This document shows, piece after piece, positions 7,016 through 14,790 of a stretch of 17,119 bases of DNA. The stretch is from an uncultured Mycoplasmatota bacterium (lineage in GTDB: Bacteria; Bacillota_I; Bacilli_A; RF39; UBA660). Each line of letters begins with the position of its first letter. Within the stretch, counting starts at the first letter, position 1. Both the position numbers and the translations under genes were made by a program. Below the pieces are notes generated by a model. That model worked only from the letters and a program-made list of their open reading frames with translations, was not told the DNA's origin and searched no databases. The stretch spans positions 1-17,119 of the forward strand of contig USFG01000015.1 in the NCBI GenBank assembly GCA_900553855.1. The letters are read 5' to 3'.

Positions 7016-8487
7016 TGAATAAGAAGGGATTTACATTAGTAGAAATAATAGTAAGTATATCGTTAGTTTCGGTTGTTATGATATTTCTATTTCAAATTAT
7101 TACTACTATAAAAAATATATATGATAAACAAAATAATAAGAATGATATTAAAATAACTGTTGCTGTTATTACGAGGGAAGTTGAGAGAGATTTAAGTTCA
7201 TTTGGTCTTGCTGATGTGCCTACTAAAACTTGTGATATGACAAATAATAGTATTGTACCTAGTACTGCAAAAAATGTTAAATGTATTAAATTAATATATG
7301 ATGAAAATAATGTAAAAAACAATGAAGGATATATAGTTTATTATGAAAATAATGGAAAATATTTTTTAGGTTATAAAAGAGGAAAAGATAAAATAATTGA
7401 AACTCAAACTGTTAGAGAAATAAATGTTGCTCCAAAAGAAGATATAGATATAATTACCGAAGAAAATAGTGATATGGCTAGTTTAAAAATAACTCTTCCT
7501 GTTAGTGATAATAACGATAATTATGATTTAGTAATAAATTATATAACCACGGATAATCATGCTACTTCATTGGAAGAACATAATGTAAGTGTGAGTGCGG
7601 AAAATGGTGAATTAATAAGTGTAAATGGGGCTGGTAAATATAAAAAAGATGAAATGGTAACAATAGATTTTACTTTTGATAATAATCTATATGAATTAGT
7701 AAATGTTTCATGTACGAATATAACTTGTGATAAAAATCAAACAATAAGTTTTACAATGCCAGATGGCGAGGTAAAAATTACTGCTGAATTAAAAATAAAA
7801 TCAAAATCATTTGCTGAAGATTCATGGAAAATAATAGCAGCAGTTGCTAAAAGTAATAATTTAACTACATATTCAGTTGGAGATGAAAAAGAAGTTTCAA
7901 TAAATGGTACAAATTATACAGTGCGAATTGCAAATATCACAACACCAAGTGAATGCAATAATGCAGGCTTTTCACAAACAGCGTGTGGTTTTGTAGTAGA
8001 GTTTGTTGATATTTTAGAAGAAAGAGGTATGAATGATACTGCTACTAATGTTGGTGGTTGGAAAGATTCTAAAATTAGAACATATGCAAACGGAGATTTC
8101 TTACAAAAATTACCAAGTGATTTACAAAATGTCATAATATCTACAGATGTTATATCAGGTGGTAGTGAGACTCCAAATATTACGTCGAACGATAAAATAT
8201 ATTTACTTAGTGCACATGAAGTGCTAGAAAATAATACTGATCATGATGCAGCATACAATCAAACAAGACAATTAGATTATTATAAATCAAAAGGCGTGGT
8301 AACTGATAACTGTTCAGGTGCTATAAAGCAATTTGATAATTCAAATTCTTTTTGGTGGCTTCGTACATCCGATTCAAATATAAAAGTTAACAATATTTTC
8401 TTACTTATTAATGATGATGGGTCATGGGGTAGTGATTTTGCTAATAGTCCAACTGGCTTCGCTCCAGCCTTTCGTATTGGTGAATAA
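7015..8487 (+). CDS. Type IV prepilin-like protein carrying a DUF6273-like C-terminal domain
   Basis: The N-terminus is a classic prepilin signal, MNKKG|FTLVE, followed by about 25 hydrophobic residues. A PilD-type peptidase should cut after G5, leaving Phe+1 and Glu+5. A pseudopilin-like region follows, then about residues 192-262 resemble an InlB B-repeat-like domain (a GAGKYKKDEMVTIDF core). The rest (about 265-490) is the same DUF6273-like domain as in the 4300-5646 protein, including WWLR and PAFRIGE. The 90-residue core from YSVGDEKEV to PSDLQNVI is 67/90 identical to that paralogue. The segment between the anchors is AT-rich and lacks an NNY codon run, so it does not look currently diversified. 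It is coupled to ftsW by TAATG. No other pilus genes are nearby. Surface display is inferred. Confidence 0.85.
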   Translation: MNKKGFTLVEIIVSISLVSVVMIFLFQIITTIKNIYDKQNNKNDIKITVAVITREVERDLSSFGLADVPTKTCDMTNNSIVPSTAKNVKCIKLIYDENNVKNNEGYIVYYENNGKYFLGYKRGKDKIIETQTVREINVAPKEDIDIITEENSDMASLKITLPVSDNNDNYDLVINYITTDNHATSLEEHNVSVSAENGELISVNGAGKYKKDEMVTIDFTFDNNLYELVNVSCTNITCDKNQTISFTMPDGEVKITAELKIKSKSFAEDSWKIIAAVAKSNNLTTYSVGDEKEVSINGTNYTVRIANITTPSECNNAGFSQTACGFVVEFVDILEERGMNDTATNVGGWKDSKIRTYANGDFLQKLPSDLQNVIISTDVISGGSETPNITSNDKIYLLSAHEVLENNTDHDAAYNQTRQLDYYKSKGVVTDNCSGAIKQFDNSNSFWWLRTSDSNIKVNNIFLLINDDGSWGSDFANSPTGFAPAFRIGE

Positions 8488-8490
8488 TCA

Positions 8491-8513
8491 TTTAATATAA
8501 AATATATATTAAA
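8491..8513. terminator. AT-only inverted repeat between convergent genes
   Basis: TTTAATATA (8491-8499) and TATATTAAA (8505-8513) form a perfect 9-bp stem with a 5-nt loop, spanning the stop of the minus-strand ylbJ-like gene. Only 4 bases separate the two convergent stop codons. The stem contains no G or C and no T-tract follows on either strand, so it would be weak at best. Confidence 0.25.
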
Positions 8514-9358
8514 ATAATAAATAAGATTAAATGAATTATTCTTGATTTATAGAATAAACTAAAGTTTAAAGTATTTTCTTTATTGAAAATACTTTTTATT
8601 TGGGTAATTATAGATAAACCACTAAAACTCATTAATATAGCAGTATATATTAATTTATATTTATAGGTTATATTTATTTTATTTATTAAATTTAATCCAT
8701 TTGTTATTTCGAATATTCCCGTAATTAAAGGATGTTTTATAGGTAATAAATTATTAATAATATTAAAAAAGGTTACGATACCAAAAATTGATATTAAAGT
8801 ATTAAGACTATTGGCAATAGAATTAACTAAATTAAATTTTTTACTAATAAAGCTCTTATTTAAAGCTTCAATTTTAATATTTCTATTTATTAAACCAATA
8901 ATTAAATTTATAAATATATTTAAAATAATAACTATTATACTATCTTTTAAGTTAAGATATTTAGTTAATGATATAATTAATAGGGGATTAAATAAATTAC
9001 ACATTGATAGTAGTTTAATAGCCTCGATTTTATTAATATAGTTATTAGTTAGTAGATCATTAATGTATTTTGCATTACTGGGACTACCACATATTGATGA
9101 CATAAAAAAGGGATATATAGATATATTATTTAAATTAAATATTTTAGAAAATATCTTACCTATGGTGTTACTTAAGATATTAATAAAATTAGTACTTAAA
9201 ATAAAATCACTTAAAATCATAATGGGAAATATACTAGGAAATAGTGATTTATTAAATAATTCGATTGATTCAATGGTACTTAGTACTATGATGTTTCTTT
9301 TAAAAAATATTAGTAAAGTAAATATAAATATAAGTAAAATTTTAAAAATGTTCTTCAT
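8492..9358 (-). CDS. ylbJ: YlbJ-like nucleoside-recognition (Gate) domain membrane protein
   Basis: Integral membrane protein of 288 residues with about eight hydrophobic segments. Family landmarks are SLFPSIFPIMILSDF near residue 40, GSPSNAKYI near residue 92 (the usual GYPSGAK loop) followed by a LLSMCN segment, and LSFSGLSIITQI near the C-terminus. In Bacillus, YlbJ is a sporulation membrane protein and its gene lies close to ylbL. Here a ylbL-like gene is also adjacent but divergent, which supports the identification. The start ATG (9356-9358) is preceded by TAGGAGA. The sequence is unusually rich in Ile and Asn, reflecting base composition. The substrate is unknown. A sporulation role is not supported by anything else in this window. 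No convincing minus-strand promoter was found in the 32-bp divergent gap. Confidence 0.75.
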   Translation of the reverse strand: MKNIFKILLIFIFTLLIFFKRNIIVLSTIESIELFNKSLFPSIFPIMILSDFILSTNFINILSNTIGKIFSKIFNLNNISIYPFFMSSICGSPSNAKYINDLLTNNYINKIEAIKLLSMCNLFNPLLIISLTKYLNLKDSIIVIILNIFINLIIGLINRNIKIEALNKSFISKKFNLVNSIANSLNTLISIFGIVTFFNIINNLLPIKHPLITGIFEITNGLNLINKINITYKYKLIYTAILMSFSGLSIITQIKSIFNKENTLNFSLFYKSRIIHLILFIILIYILY

Positions 9359-9374
9359 ATATTCTCCTATTAAG

Positions 9375-9383
9375 TGATATAAT
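9375..9383 (+). promoter_or_regulatory. Extended -10 promoter, apparently giving a leaderless ylbL transcript
   Basis: TGATATAAT is a perfect extended -10 (TG-N-TATAAT). It ends 7 bases before the ATG at 9391, so transcription should begin at or next to the start codon. No ribosome binding site is visible, in agreement. The 16-mer TATTAAGTGATATAAT here recurs at 15686-15701. Confidence 0.65.
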
Positions 9384-9390
9384 AAATTGT

Positions 9391-10395
9391 ATGGAAAAGT
9401 TAAAAAAATTATATAAAAAATATAGTATCTTTAATTTAAAAGAACTATTCTTCTTAATTATATTTATTGTCTTTTGTTTTTATGATACTGGTTATACTGT
9501 TTATAAGCCTGGTGGTATAGTAAATATGAATAGTAGAGTAATAGGAGATAATATTTATAGTTCAGAGGGGTCTTTTAATATGGCTTATGTTACAGCAATG
9601 AAGGGAAGAACTCCAATTTATTTGCTTAGTAAATTTATGCCTAACTGGGAAGTTGTTAAAAATAGTGATGTTTTACTTGATAATGAAACTATGGAAGATG
9701 CTAATAAACAAGATAAGTTAGATTATGAGGAATCAATTAGCAATGCGAAATATGTTGCATTTAATAAAGCAAACATTAATTATAACGTATTGGGAGAACA
9801 TTTTTATGCCTATTATATTACTAAAGATAATGTTAGTGATTTAAAAGTAGGAGATGAACTATTAAGCTATAATAATATTAAATTTAAGAGTATAGAAATT
9901 TTGAGTAAATATATTAATGATTTAAATGGAGCTGATAGTTTATTAATAAAATATAAAAGAAATAATAAAGAATATGAAACTTATTCTAAGATATATGAAG
10001 ATAATGGTAAAAAATTAATAGGTATTTCTTCTATTTCAATTTTAGATTTAGAAAGTAGTCATAATATTGATATTAAGAATAAAGAAAGTGAATCTGGTCC
10101 TTCAGGTGGTCTTATAATGGCTTTATCAATATATAATGCGATTACTGAGGGGGATATTACAAAAGGAAATAAAATAGTTGGTACTGGTACTATTAGTAGA
10201 GATGGTATAGTTGGTGAAATTGGTGGAGTGAATTATAAACTTGCATCTGCTGTTAAAGAGGGGGCTACTATATTTATTTGTCCTAATGATAACTATGATG
10301 AGGTTATGGAAGAAATGGAAAAATATAATTATAATATTAAAATTATAAGTGTAGCTACTTTTGATGAGGCGATAGAAAAACTGGCGGAGTTGTAG
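9391..10395 (+). CDS. ylbL: YlbL-like membrane-anchored PDZ and Lon-type (S16) serine protease
   Basis: Predicted membrane-bound protease of 334 residues that lacks the ATPase part of Lon. One N-terminal transmembrane segment (about residues 18-31) places the rest outside the membrane. A PDZ domain (about 130-200) should bind substrate C-termini. The S16 catalytic domain covers about 215-330, with nucleophile S238 in GPSGG and general base K283 in NYKLASAV. The Ser-Lys dyad spacing (45 residues) is close to that of Lon. In B. subtilis YlbL lies in the ylbJ-ylbL neighbourhood and has been linked to turnover of a membrane-associated division inhibitor after DNA damage; whether that applies here is unknown. 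Start 9391 has no ribosome binding site but lies at the predicted transcription start, suggesting leaderless translation. Confidence 0.88.
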   Translation: MEKLKKLYKKYSIFNLKELFFLIIFIVFCFYDTGYTVYKPGGIVNMNSRVIGDNIYSSEGSFNMAYVTAMKGRTPIYLLSKFMPNWEVVKNSDVLLDNETMEDANKQDKLDYEESISNAKYVAFNKANINYNVLGEHFYAYYITKDNVSDLKVGDELLSYNNIKFKSIEILSKYINDLNGADSLLIKYKRNNKEYETYSKIYEDNGKKLIGISSISILDLESSHNIDIKNKESESGPSGGLIMALSIYNAITEGDITKGNKIVGTGTISRDGIVGEIGGVNYKLASAVKEGATIFICPNDNYDEVMEEMEKYNYNIKIISVATFDEAIEKLAEL

Positions 10396-10437
10396 TATTA
10401 ATGTGGTTAAAATGCCTAATTTAGTGAATTAAATTGC

Positions 10438-10466
10438 TTGATTAATATTATAAACTTAGATATAAT
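10438..10466 (+). promoter_or_regulatory. Sigma-70-type promoter for tig
   Basis: TTGATT (10438-10443) and a perfect TATAAT (10461-10466) are separated by 17 bp. The predicted start near 10473 leaves a short leader with the ribosome binding site GGGAAGGAAGA before ATG 10494. Confidence 0.75.
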
Positions 10467-10493
10467 ATTTTTTGTTAAGGGAAGGAAGATAGA

Positions 10494-11738
10494 ATGAAAA
10501 ACGTTAAAGAAATAGAATTTAAAGTTGAAGGAAAAAAATGGGATGATTTATTAGATAAAGCATTTAAAAAGAAATCTAAAGATACTCAAGTAGATGGTTT
10601 TAGAAAAGGAAATTGTCCTAAGGAAGTATTTATTAAAAAATTTGGTATTGAATCTTTATATATGGAAGCAAGTGAAATGGCTTTAGATGGAGCATATAAA
10701 GATGTTGTTGCTGAAAATAAGTTACATCCTGTTTGCCCTGGTAAAGTAGATATTACTTCAGTAAATGAAAAAGGTATTACTTATAAATTTACTATTATTG
10801 AAAAACCGGAAGTTAAATTAGGCAAATATACTAAATTAGGTGTTAAAAAAGAAAAAGTAGAAGTTACCGAAGAAGAAGTTAATCATGAAATTGAACATTT
10901 AAGATCTCATTATGCTGATGTTGTGGAAGAAACTGAAGGGGAAGCATTAAAAGGAGATACTGCTGTAATCGATTTCGAAGGATTTGTTGACGGAGAAAAA
11001 TTAGAAGGTGGATCTGGAGCTAATTATCCTTTAGAATTGGGTACTAATACATTTATTCCTGGATTTGAAGATGGCGTTATTGGAATGAAAGTTGGAGAAG
11101 AAAAAGAACTTAACTTAAAATTTCCAGAAGATTATGTTGAAAATTTAAAGGGTAAAGATGTATTATTTAAAGTTAAATTAAATTTAATTAAGAAGAGAGT
11201 GTTACCTGAAATTAATGAAGAATTCTTTAAAGATTTAGGCTATGACGATGTTAAAGATGAAGCAGGTTTAAAAGAAAAAGTTAAAGCGGATTTACTTACT
11301 CATAAAGAAGAAGATGCTGAAAATAAATATTTAGATGAATTAATTGGTAAAGCTGTTGAAAATTTAGAAGTAGAAATTAATCCTGAAATCATTGAAGATG
11401 AAAAAGAACGTATGATTGATGATTATAGAAGAGAATTATCAATGCAAGGTATTAGTTTAGAACAATATTTAGAGTTTACTAAAGGAAATTTAGAAACTTT
11501 AAAGAAAAATATTGAACCACAAGCAGTTGCTAGAATTAAAACTAGATACTTACTTGAAGGTGTTGTAGAAAAGGAAAATTTAACTGTAACTGATGATGAA
11601 GTTAAAGCAGAAGTTAAGAGATTAGCTGAAATGTATGGAACTACTGAAGAAGAAATTACTACTCATATTGGAGATAGTGAAGTTATCGGTTATGATTTAA
11701 AAATGCGTAAAGCATTAGACTTTCTTAAAGAAAACTAA
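10494..11738 (+). CDS. tig: Trigger factor, ribosome-associated chaperone and peptidyl-prolyl isomerase
   Basis: Binds the ribosomal exit tunnel and shields nascent chains. Residues 35-42 (GFRKGNCP) are the ribosome-docking signature (E. coli GFRKGKVP at 43-50), so the N-terminal strand is about eight residues shorter than usual. An FKBP-type PPIase domain lies at about 155-235 (GDTAVIDFEGFVDG, and PGFEDGVIGMKVGEEKEL). The helical C-terminal cradle extends to residue 414, with the AEMYG segment near the end. An in-frame TAA at 10476-10478 rules out an upstream start. It has its own promoter and terminator, so it is monocistronic. In many Firmicutes tig is followed by clpX; here it is not. Identification is secure. 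Confidence 0.96.
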   Translation: MKNVKEIEFKVEGKKWDDLLDKAFKKKSKDTQVDGFRKGNCPKEVFIKKFGIESLYMEASEMALDGAYKDVVAENKLHPVCPGKVDITSVNEKGITYKFTIIEKPEVKLGKYTKLGVKKEKVEVTEEEVNHEIEHLRSHYADVVEETEGEALKGDTAVIDFEGFVDGEKLEGGSGANYPLELGTNTFIPGFEDGVIGMKVGEEKELNLKFPEDYVENLKGKDVLFKVKLNLIKKRVLPEINEEFFKDLGYDDVKDEAGLKEKVKADLLTHKEEDAENKYLDELIGKAVENLEVEINPEIIEDEKERMIDDYRRELSMQGISLEQYLEFTKGNLETLKKNIEPQAVARIKTRYLLEGVVEKENLTVTDDEVKAEVKRLAEMYGTTEEEITTHIGDSEVIGYDLKMRKALDFLKEN

Positions 11739-11745
11739 TTTTTAG

Positions 11746-11778
11746 AAAGATGGCTTGAAAAAGTTGTCTTTTTTATTT
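11746..11778 (+). terminator. Rho-independent terminator after tig
   Basis: An 11-bp stem (11746-11756 with 11761-11771, including three G-U pairs in RNA) is capped by a GAAA tetraloop and followed by a run of T. It begins 8 bases after the tig stop. Confidence 0.75.
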
Positions 11779-11956
11779 TTGCCAATTTTTAATAATTTGA
11801 AATAACATCAAACGAGTGTAAAAGTTTTTAAATAAACAAGTAAAATGACGCCTTTTGGGTAATAAGAATATATAGAGACGCAAATTGTAAGTGCTTTTGG
11901 TGCTTACTAAAAAATATTAAAGTTACAAAATGACTTATAATATTTCTTTTATTTTG
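11779..11956 (+). other. Intergenic region before the ABC-F gene, with a hairpin and a mini-ORF
   Basis: Together with the terminator and promoter this gap is 263 bases, the longest in the window. It holds a stem at 11887-11894/11900-11907 (GTAAGTGC with GTGCTTAC, two G-U pairs, 5-nt loop) without a T-tract. A five-codon reading frame (11845-11862, Met-Thr-Pro-Phe-Gly) has no ribosome binding site. TTGAAA (11797-11802) and TAAAAG (11819-11824) would be a weak upstream promoter. If transcribed it could be an ABC-F leader; nothing firmer is visible. Confidence 0.3.
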
Positions 11957-11965
11957 TGTTATACT
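11957..11965 (+). promoter_or_regulatory. Extended -10 promoter for the ABC-F gene
   Basis: TGTTATACT is an extended -10 (TG-N-TATACT) with predicted initiation near 11972. The ribosome binding site AAAGAGAGGTGA precedes ATG 12002. The same TGTTATACT occurs before the rnfC-like gene (13647-13655). Confidence 0.6.
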
Positions 11966-12001
11966 TTTATTATTGATTAATTAAAGAGAGGTGAATAACT
12001 A

Positions 12002-13627
12002 ATGCGATTTGAAAATATATATCTTAATTTTGGAACTCAAGTTGTTTATGATAACGCTAGTAGCAGTTTTAATGCAAATGATAAAGTAGGAATAGTAGGT
12101 GTTAATGGTGCAGGTAAAACGACATTATTTAGAGTTATATTGGGTGAAATTCCTCTTGATAATGGTAAAATGGTTATTCCAACTGATTATAAAATTGGTT
12201 ATTTACCTCAAGTTATTAAAACTCCAGAAAATGGTGATTTAACAGTGTTTGAATATTTGTTAGAAGGTAGACCAATAAAAAGGTTAGAAGAGGAGTTAAC
12301 TGCTTTATATGAAAAAATGGTTACAGCTGATGATAAAGAATATAAAATTATAACTAAAAAAATTAATAAAATAAATAATGAATTAGATTATTATGATCAA
12401 TATAATTATGAAAATATTTTACTTAAAATAATAAGTGGAATGAATATTGATTCTAATATGTTAGATTTAAAACTTAAAGATATATCTGGTGGCCAAAAAT
12501 CTAAAATAGCGTTTGCTCGTTTATTATATTCTAAAGCTCATATTCTTCTTTTAGATGAACCAACTAATCATTTAGATTTAGATACTAAAGATTTTATAAT
12601 TGAATACTTAAAACAGTATAATGGAATGATTCTAGTAATATCTCATGATACATCTTTCTTAAATGAAGTAACTACCAAAACATTATATGTTGATAAAGTA
12701 AAACATAATTTTGAAATATTTAATGGTAATTATGAAAAATATCTAAAAATTAAGGAAGAAAAAGATAAAGCAAGAGAAAGATTAATAGCTAAGCAAAGTG
12801 ATGAAGAAGAAAAGTTAAAAAGAATAATTGCTAAATATCTTCATGGAACTGAAAAACAAGCTAATATTGCTAAAGATAGAATTAAAAAGTTAGAAAAATT
12901 AAAACAGGTTAAAGTAGAAGCAGAAAAGAAACAAAAAATAACTAAATTTAAAATTAAAATTAATTATCCAAGTACTAGTATTCCTATTGAAGTTAATCAT
13001 TTAAAATTTGGTTATGATGAAAATAACTTATTATATAACGATTTATCATTTACTATTCAAAGAGGAGAAAAAATTCTTATTGTTGGAGAAAATGGAATTG
13101 GTAAAACAACACTTTTAAGATTAATTATGGGTACATTAAAACCAATAGATGGCGAAATTAAAATTAATGATAAAACTTTAATTGGATATTATGCTCAAGA
13201 ACATGAAATTATTGATAACTCTAAAACGATTTTAAATAATTTTAATAATTATGGACTAGCTGATTATGAAGTTAGAAGATATTTAGGTAATTTCTTATTT
13301 TCAGGAGAGGATATTAATAAACTTGCTGGAGTTTTATCACCGGGAGAAAGATCAAGGGTTGGACTTGCTAAAATAGCTCTTAGTGGAGCAAATACGTTAT
13401 TACTTGATGAACCAACCAATCATTTAGATCCTATGACTCAGTTAAAAATAGCCGATATCTTTAAAGATTACGAAGGAACTATGTTAGTGGTATCTCATAA
13501 TTTAGAGTTTGTTGATAGCTTAAATATTGATAGAATGTTGCTTTTACCAAGTGGAGTAATTACATATTATGATAAAGAAATAGTAACATATTATGAAACA
13601 TTAAATAATAATGAAGAAATTAAATAA
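12002..13627 (+). CDS. ABC-F family ATPase (ribosome-associated translation factor)
   Basis: Soluble protein of 541 residues with two ABC ATPase domains and no membrane segments. ABC-F proteins bind the ribosomal E site and rescue stalled or drug-bound ribosomes. Domain 1: Walker A at 33-41 (GVNGAGKTT), signature ISGGQ, Walker B with D185/E186 followed by PTNHLD. A charged interdomain linker lies at about 240-320. Domain 2: Walker A at 362-370 (GENGIGKTT), a variant signature LSPGE in place of LSGGE, and Walker B with D469/E470. The tandem LLLDEPTNHLD motifs are diagnostic of the class. The protein ends soon after domain 2, without the C-terminal extension of Uup. Whether it is a housekeeping factor or confers antibiotic resistance cannot be told from sequence alone. 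It has its own promoter. Confidence 0.92.
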   Translation: MRFENIYLNFGTQVVYDNASSSFNANDKVGIVGVNGAGKTTLFRVILGEIPLDNGKMVIPTDYKIGYLPQVIKTPENGDLTVFEYLLEGRPIKRLEEELTALYEKMVTADDKEYKIITKKINKINNELDYYDQYNYENILLKIISGMNIDSNMLDLKLKDISGGQKSKIAFARLLYSKAHILLLDEPTNHLDLDTKDFIIEYLKQYNGMILVISHDTSFLNEVTTKTLYVDKVKHNFEIFNGNYEKYLKIKEEKDKARERLIAKQSDEEEKLKRIIAKYLHGTEKQANIAKDRIKKLEKLKQVKVEAEKKQKITKFKIKINYPSTSIPIEVNHLKFGYDENNLLYNDLSFTIQRGEKILIVGENGIGKTTLLRLIMGTLKPIDGEIKINDKTLIGYYAQEHEIIDNSKTILNNFNNYGLADYEVRRYLGNFLFSGEDINKLAGVLSPGERSRVGLAKIALSGANTLLLDEPTNHLDPMTQLKIADIFKDYEGTMLVVSHNLEFVDSLNIDRMLLLPSGVITYYDKEIVTYYETLNNNEEIK

Positions 13628-13628
13628 T

Positions 13629-13645
13629 GTTAATTTATAATTAAC
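13629..13645 (+). promoter_or_regulatory. Perfect inverted repeat abutting the rnfC-like promoter
   Basis: GTTAATT-TAT-AATTAAC is a perfect 7-bp inverted repeat with a 3-nt centre, one base before the extended -10. It starts 1 base after the ABC-F stop codon and covers the place of a -35 box. That position suits a repressor operator. It has no T-tract and no G/C core, so it is an unlikely terminator. It resembles the clostridial Rex box (TTGTTAA-N4-TTAACAA), but the TTAA halves are seven bases apart rather than four. Confidence 0.4.
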
Positions 13646-13646
13646 G

Positions 13647-13655
13647 TGTTATACT
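13647..13655 (+). promoter_or_regulatory. Extended -10 promoter for the rnfC-rnfD-like operon
   Basis: TGTTATACT (TG-N-TATACT) predicts initiation near 13662, just upstream of or within the ribosome binding site AAAGGTAG (13661-13668). The leader is therefore very short. Confidence 0.55.
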
Positions 13656-13677
13656 TATGTAAAGGTAGTTGATAAGT

Positions 13678-14790
13678 ATGGCACGTTTTTTAAAGTTAGA
13701 TAAAGATGAAAATTTAAAATGTGATAAAGAAATAAAGAATTTTTTGAATCCAGATTATATATATATTCCTTTTTATAATAATTATAAATTACTTAAAAAG
13801 AATCATGATAATGTAACATTAGATGAACCAATATTTGATAATGATAATCAACTTATTTTTAGCAGTGTTTCAGGTAAAATTGTTAGTTTAAATGAAATGA
13901 ATGTAAACCAGGAAAAAGTTAAATGTATACGTATAGCTAATGATTTTATGGAAAATAAAGCAATAAAGAAAAGTGTTAAAAATATTAATAAATATAGTAA
14001 AGAAGAATTTATTGATTTAATTCATAAATATACTAGTATTAGAGAAGATTTTGAAAGTAAAAATTTAATTATATCGGGAATTGATTATGAATTGTATGAA
14101 GAAAATTTAAGTAAGTTAATTAGCAGTTATTCTGATAATATATTAGATACAATTGATGCATTAATTAAAATTCTTGGTATAAATAAATGTGTAATGGTTG
14201 TTAAAGATAATGATACTGATAATGTTGTTAATTTATTAAATTTAATTGGTACTTATCCTAATATTAATTTAAAATTAATGGCTGATTTATATCCGATTGG
14301 AAATAAGATGATATTAAAAGATGAATTATTTAATAATGATGCTATATTTTTAGATGTAAATGATGTATTTAATATATATAAAGTGTTAAGAAAGAATAAA
14401 CCAGTTACAGAAAAATTAATTACTGTAAGTGGTAATATGATTAATAAACCTAAAATTGTTAATGTTAAAATTGGTACTAGTGTAAAAGAATTATTAGATA
14501 AAAATTTTAAAATTAAAGGTGATGATTATCATTTGGTTATTAATGGATTAATATCTGGTTATGAAGTTAATGATGATGATATGATTATCACAGAAAATAT
14601 TAGAAGTATATTTGTTACAAGTAAAGTATTTAATGAAACTATGCCATGTATTAGATGTGGTTTATGTGTTAAACATTGTCCAGTAGGCGCTAATCCAGTT
14701 ACTGGTTATAAGATGGATAAATGTATTAAATGCGGAGCTTGTAAGTATGTGTGTCCTTCAAATATATCTTTAGGAGAAAAAAATGAATAG
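13678..14790 (+). CDS. RnfC-like electron-transfer protein with two 4Fe-4S clusters, FMN/NADH loop apparently missing
   Basis: RnfC is normally the peripheral, NADH-oxidising subunit of the Rnf ferredoxin:NAD complex. This 370-residue protein has the N-terminal RnfC sandwich region (about 30-75, ending SSVSGKIVSL), a degraded central domain, an SLBB-like region (about 255-305), and two ferredoxin motifs. Their cysteines are C324-C327-C330-C334-Pro and C349-C352-C355-C359-Pro. The Gly-rich GxGGAxFPT loop that binds FMN/NADH in RnfC, expected between about residues 110 and 135, is not recognisable. ATG 13678 is chosen because AAAGGTAG lies 9 bases upstream; an in-frame TTG at 13669 overlaps the end of that site. 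It overlaps the next gene by 8 bases. Electron transfer is likely; the donor is uncertain. Confidence 0.82.
   Translation: MARFLKLDKDENLKCDKEIKNFLNPDYIYIPFYNNYKLLKKNHDNVTLDEPIFDNDNQLIFSSVSGKIVSLNEMNVNQEKVKCIRIANDFMENKAIKKSVKNINKYSKEEFIDLIHKYTSIREDFESKNLIISGIDYELYEENLSKLISSYSDNILDTIDALIKILGINKCVMVVKDNDTDNVVNLLNLIGTYPNINLKLMADLYPIGNKMILKDELFNNDAIFLDVNDVFNIYKVLRKNKPVTEKLITVSGNMINKPKIVNVKIGTSVKELLDKNFKIKGDDYHLVINGLISGYEVNDDDMIITENIRSIFVTSKVFNETMPCIRCGLCVKHCPVGANPVTGYKMDKCIKCGACKYVCPSNISLGEKNE

Noticed and set aside
8811..9377. Plus-strand open frames opposite the ylbJ-like gene
   Set aside because: The minus strand carries YlbJ family motifs and a good ribosome binding site; the plus frames are low-complexity shadows.
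10418..10435. AATTTA/TAAATT inverted repeat after ylbL as a terminator
   Set aside because: Six A-T pairs only, with no T-tract.
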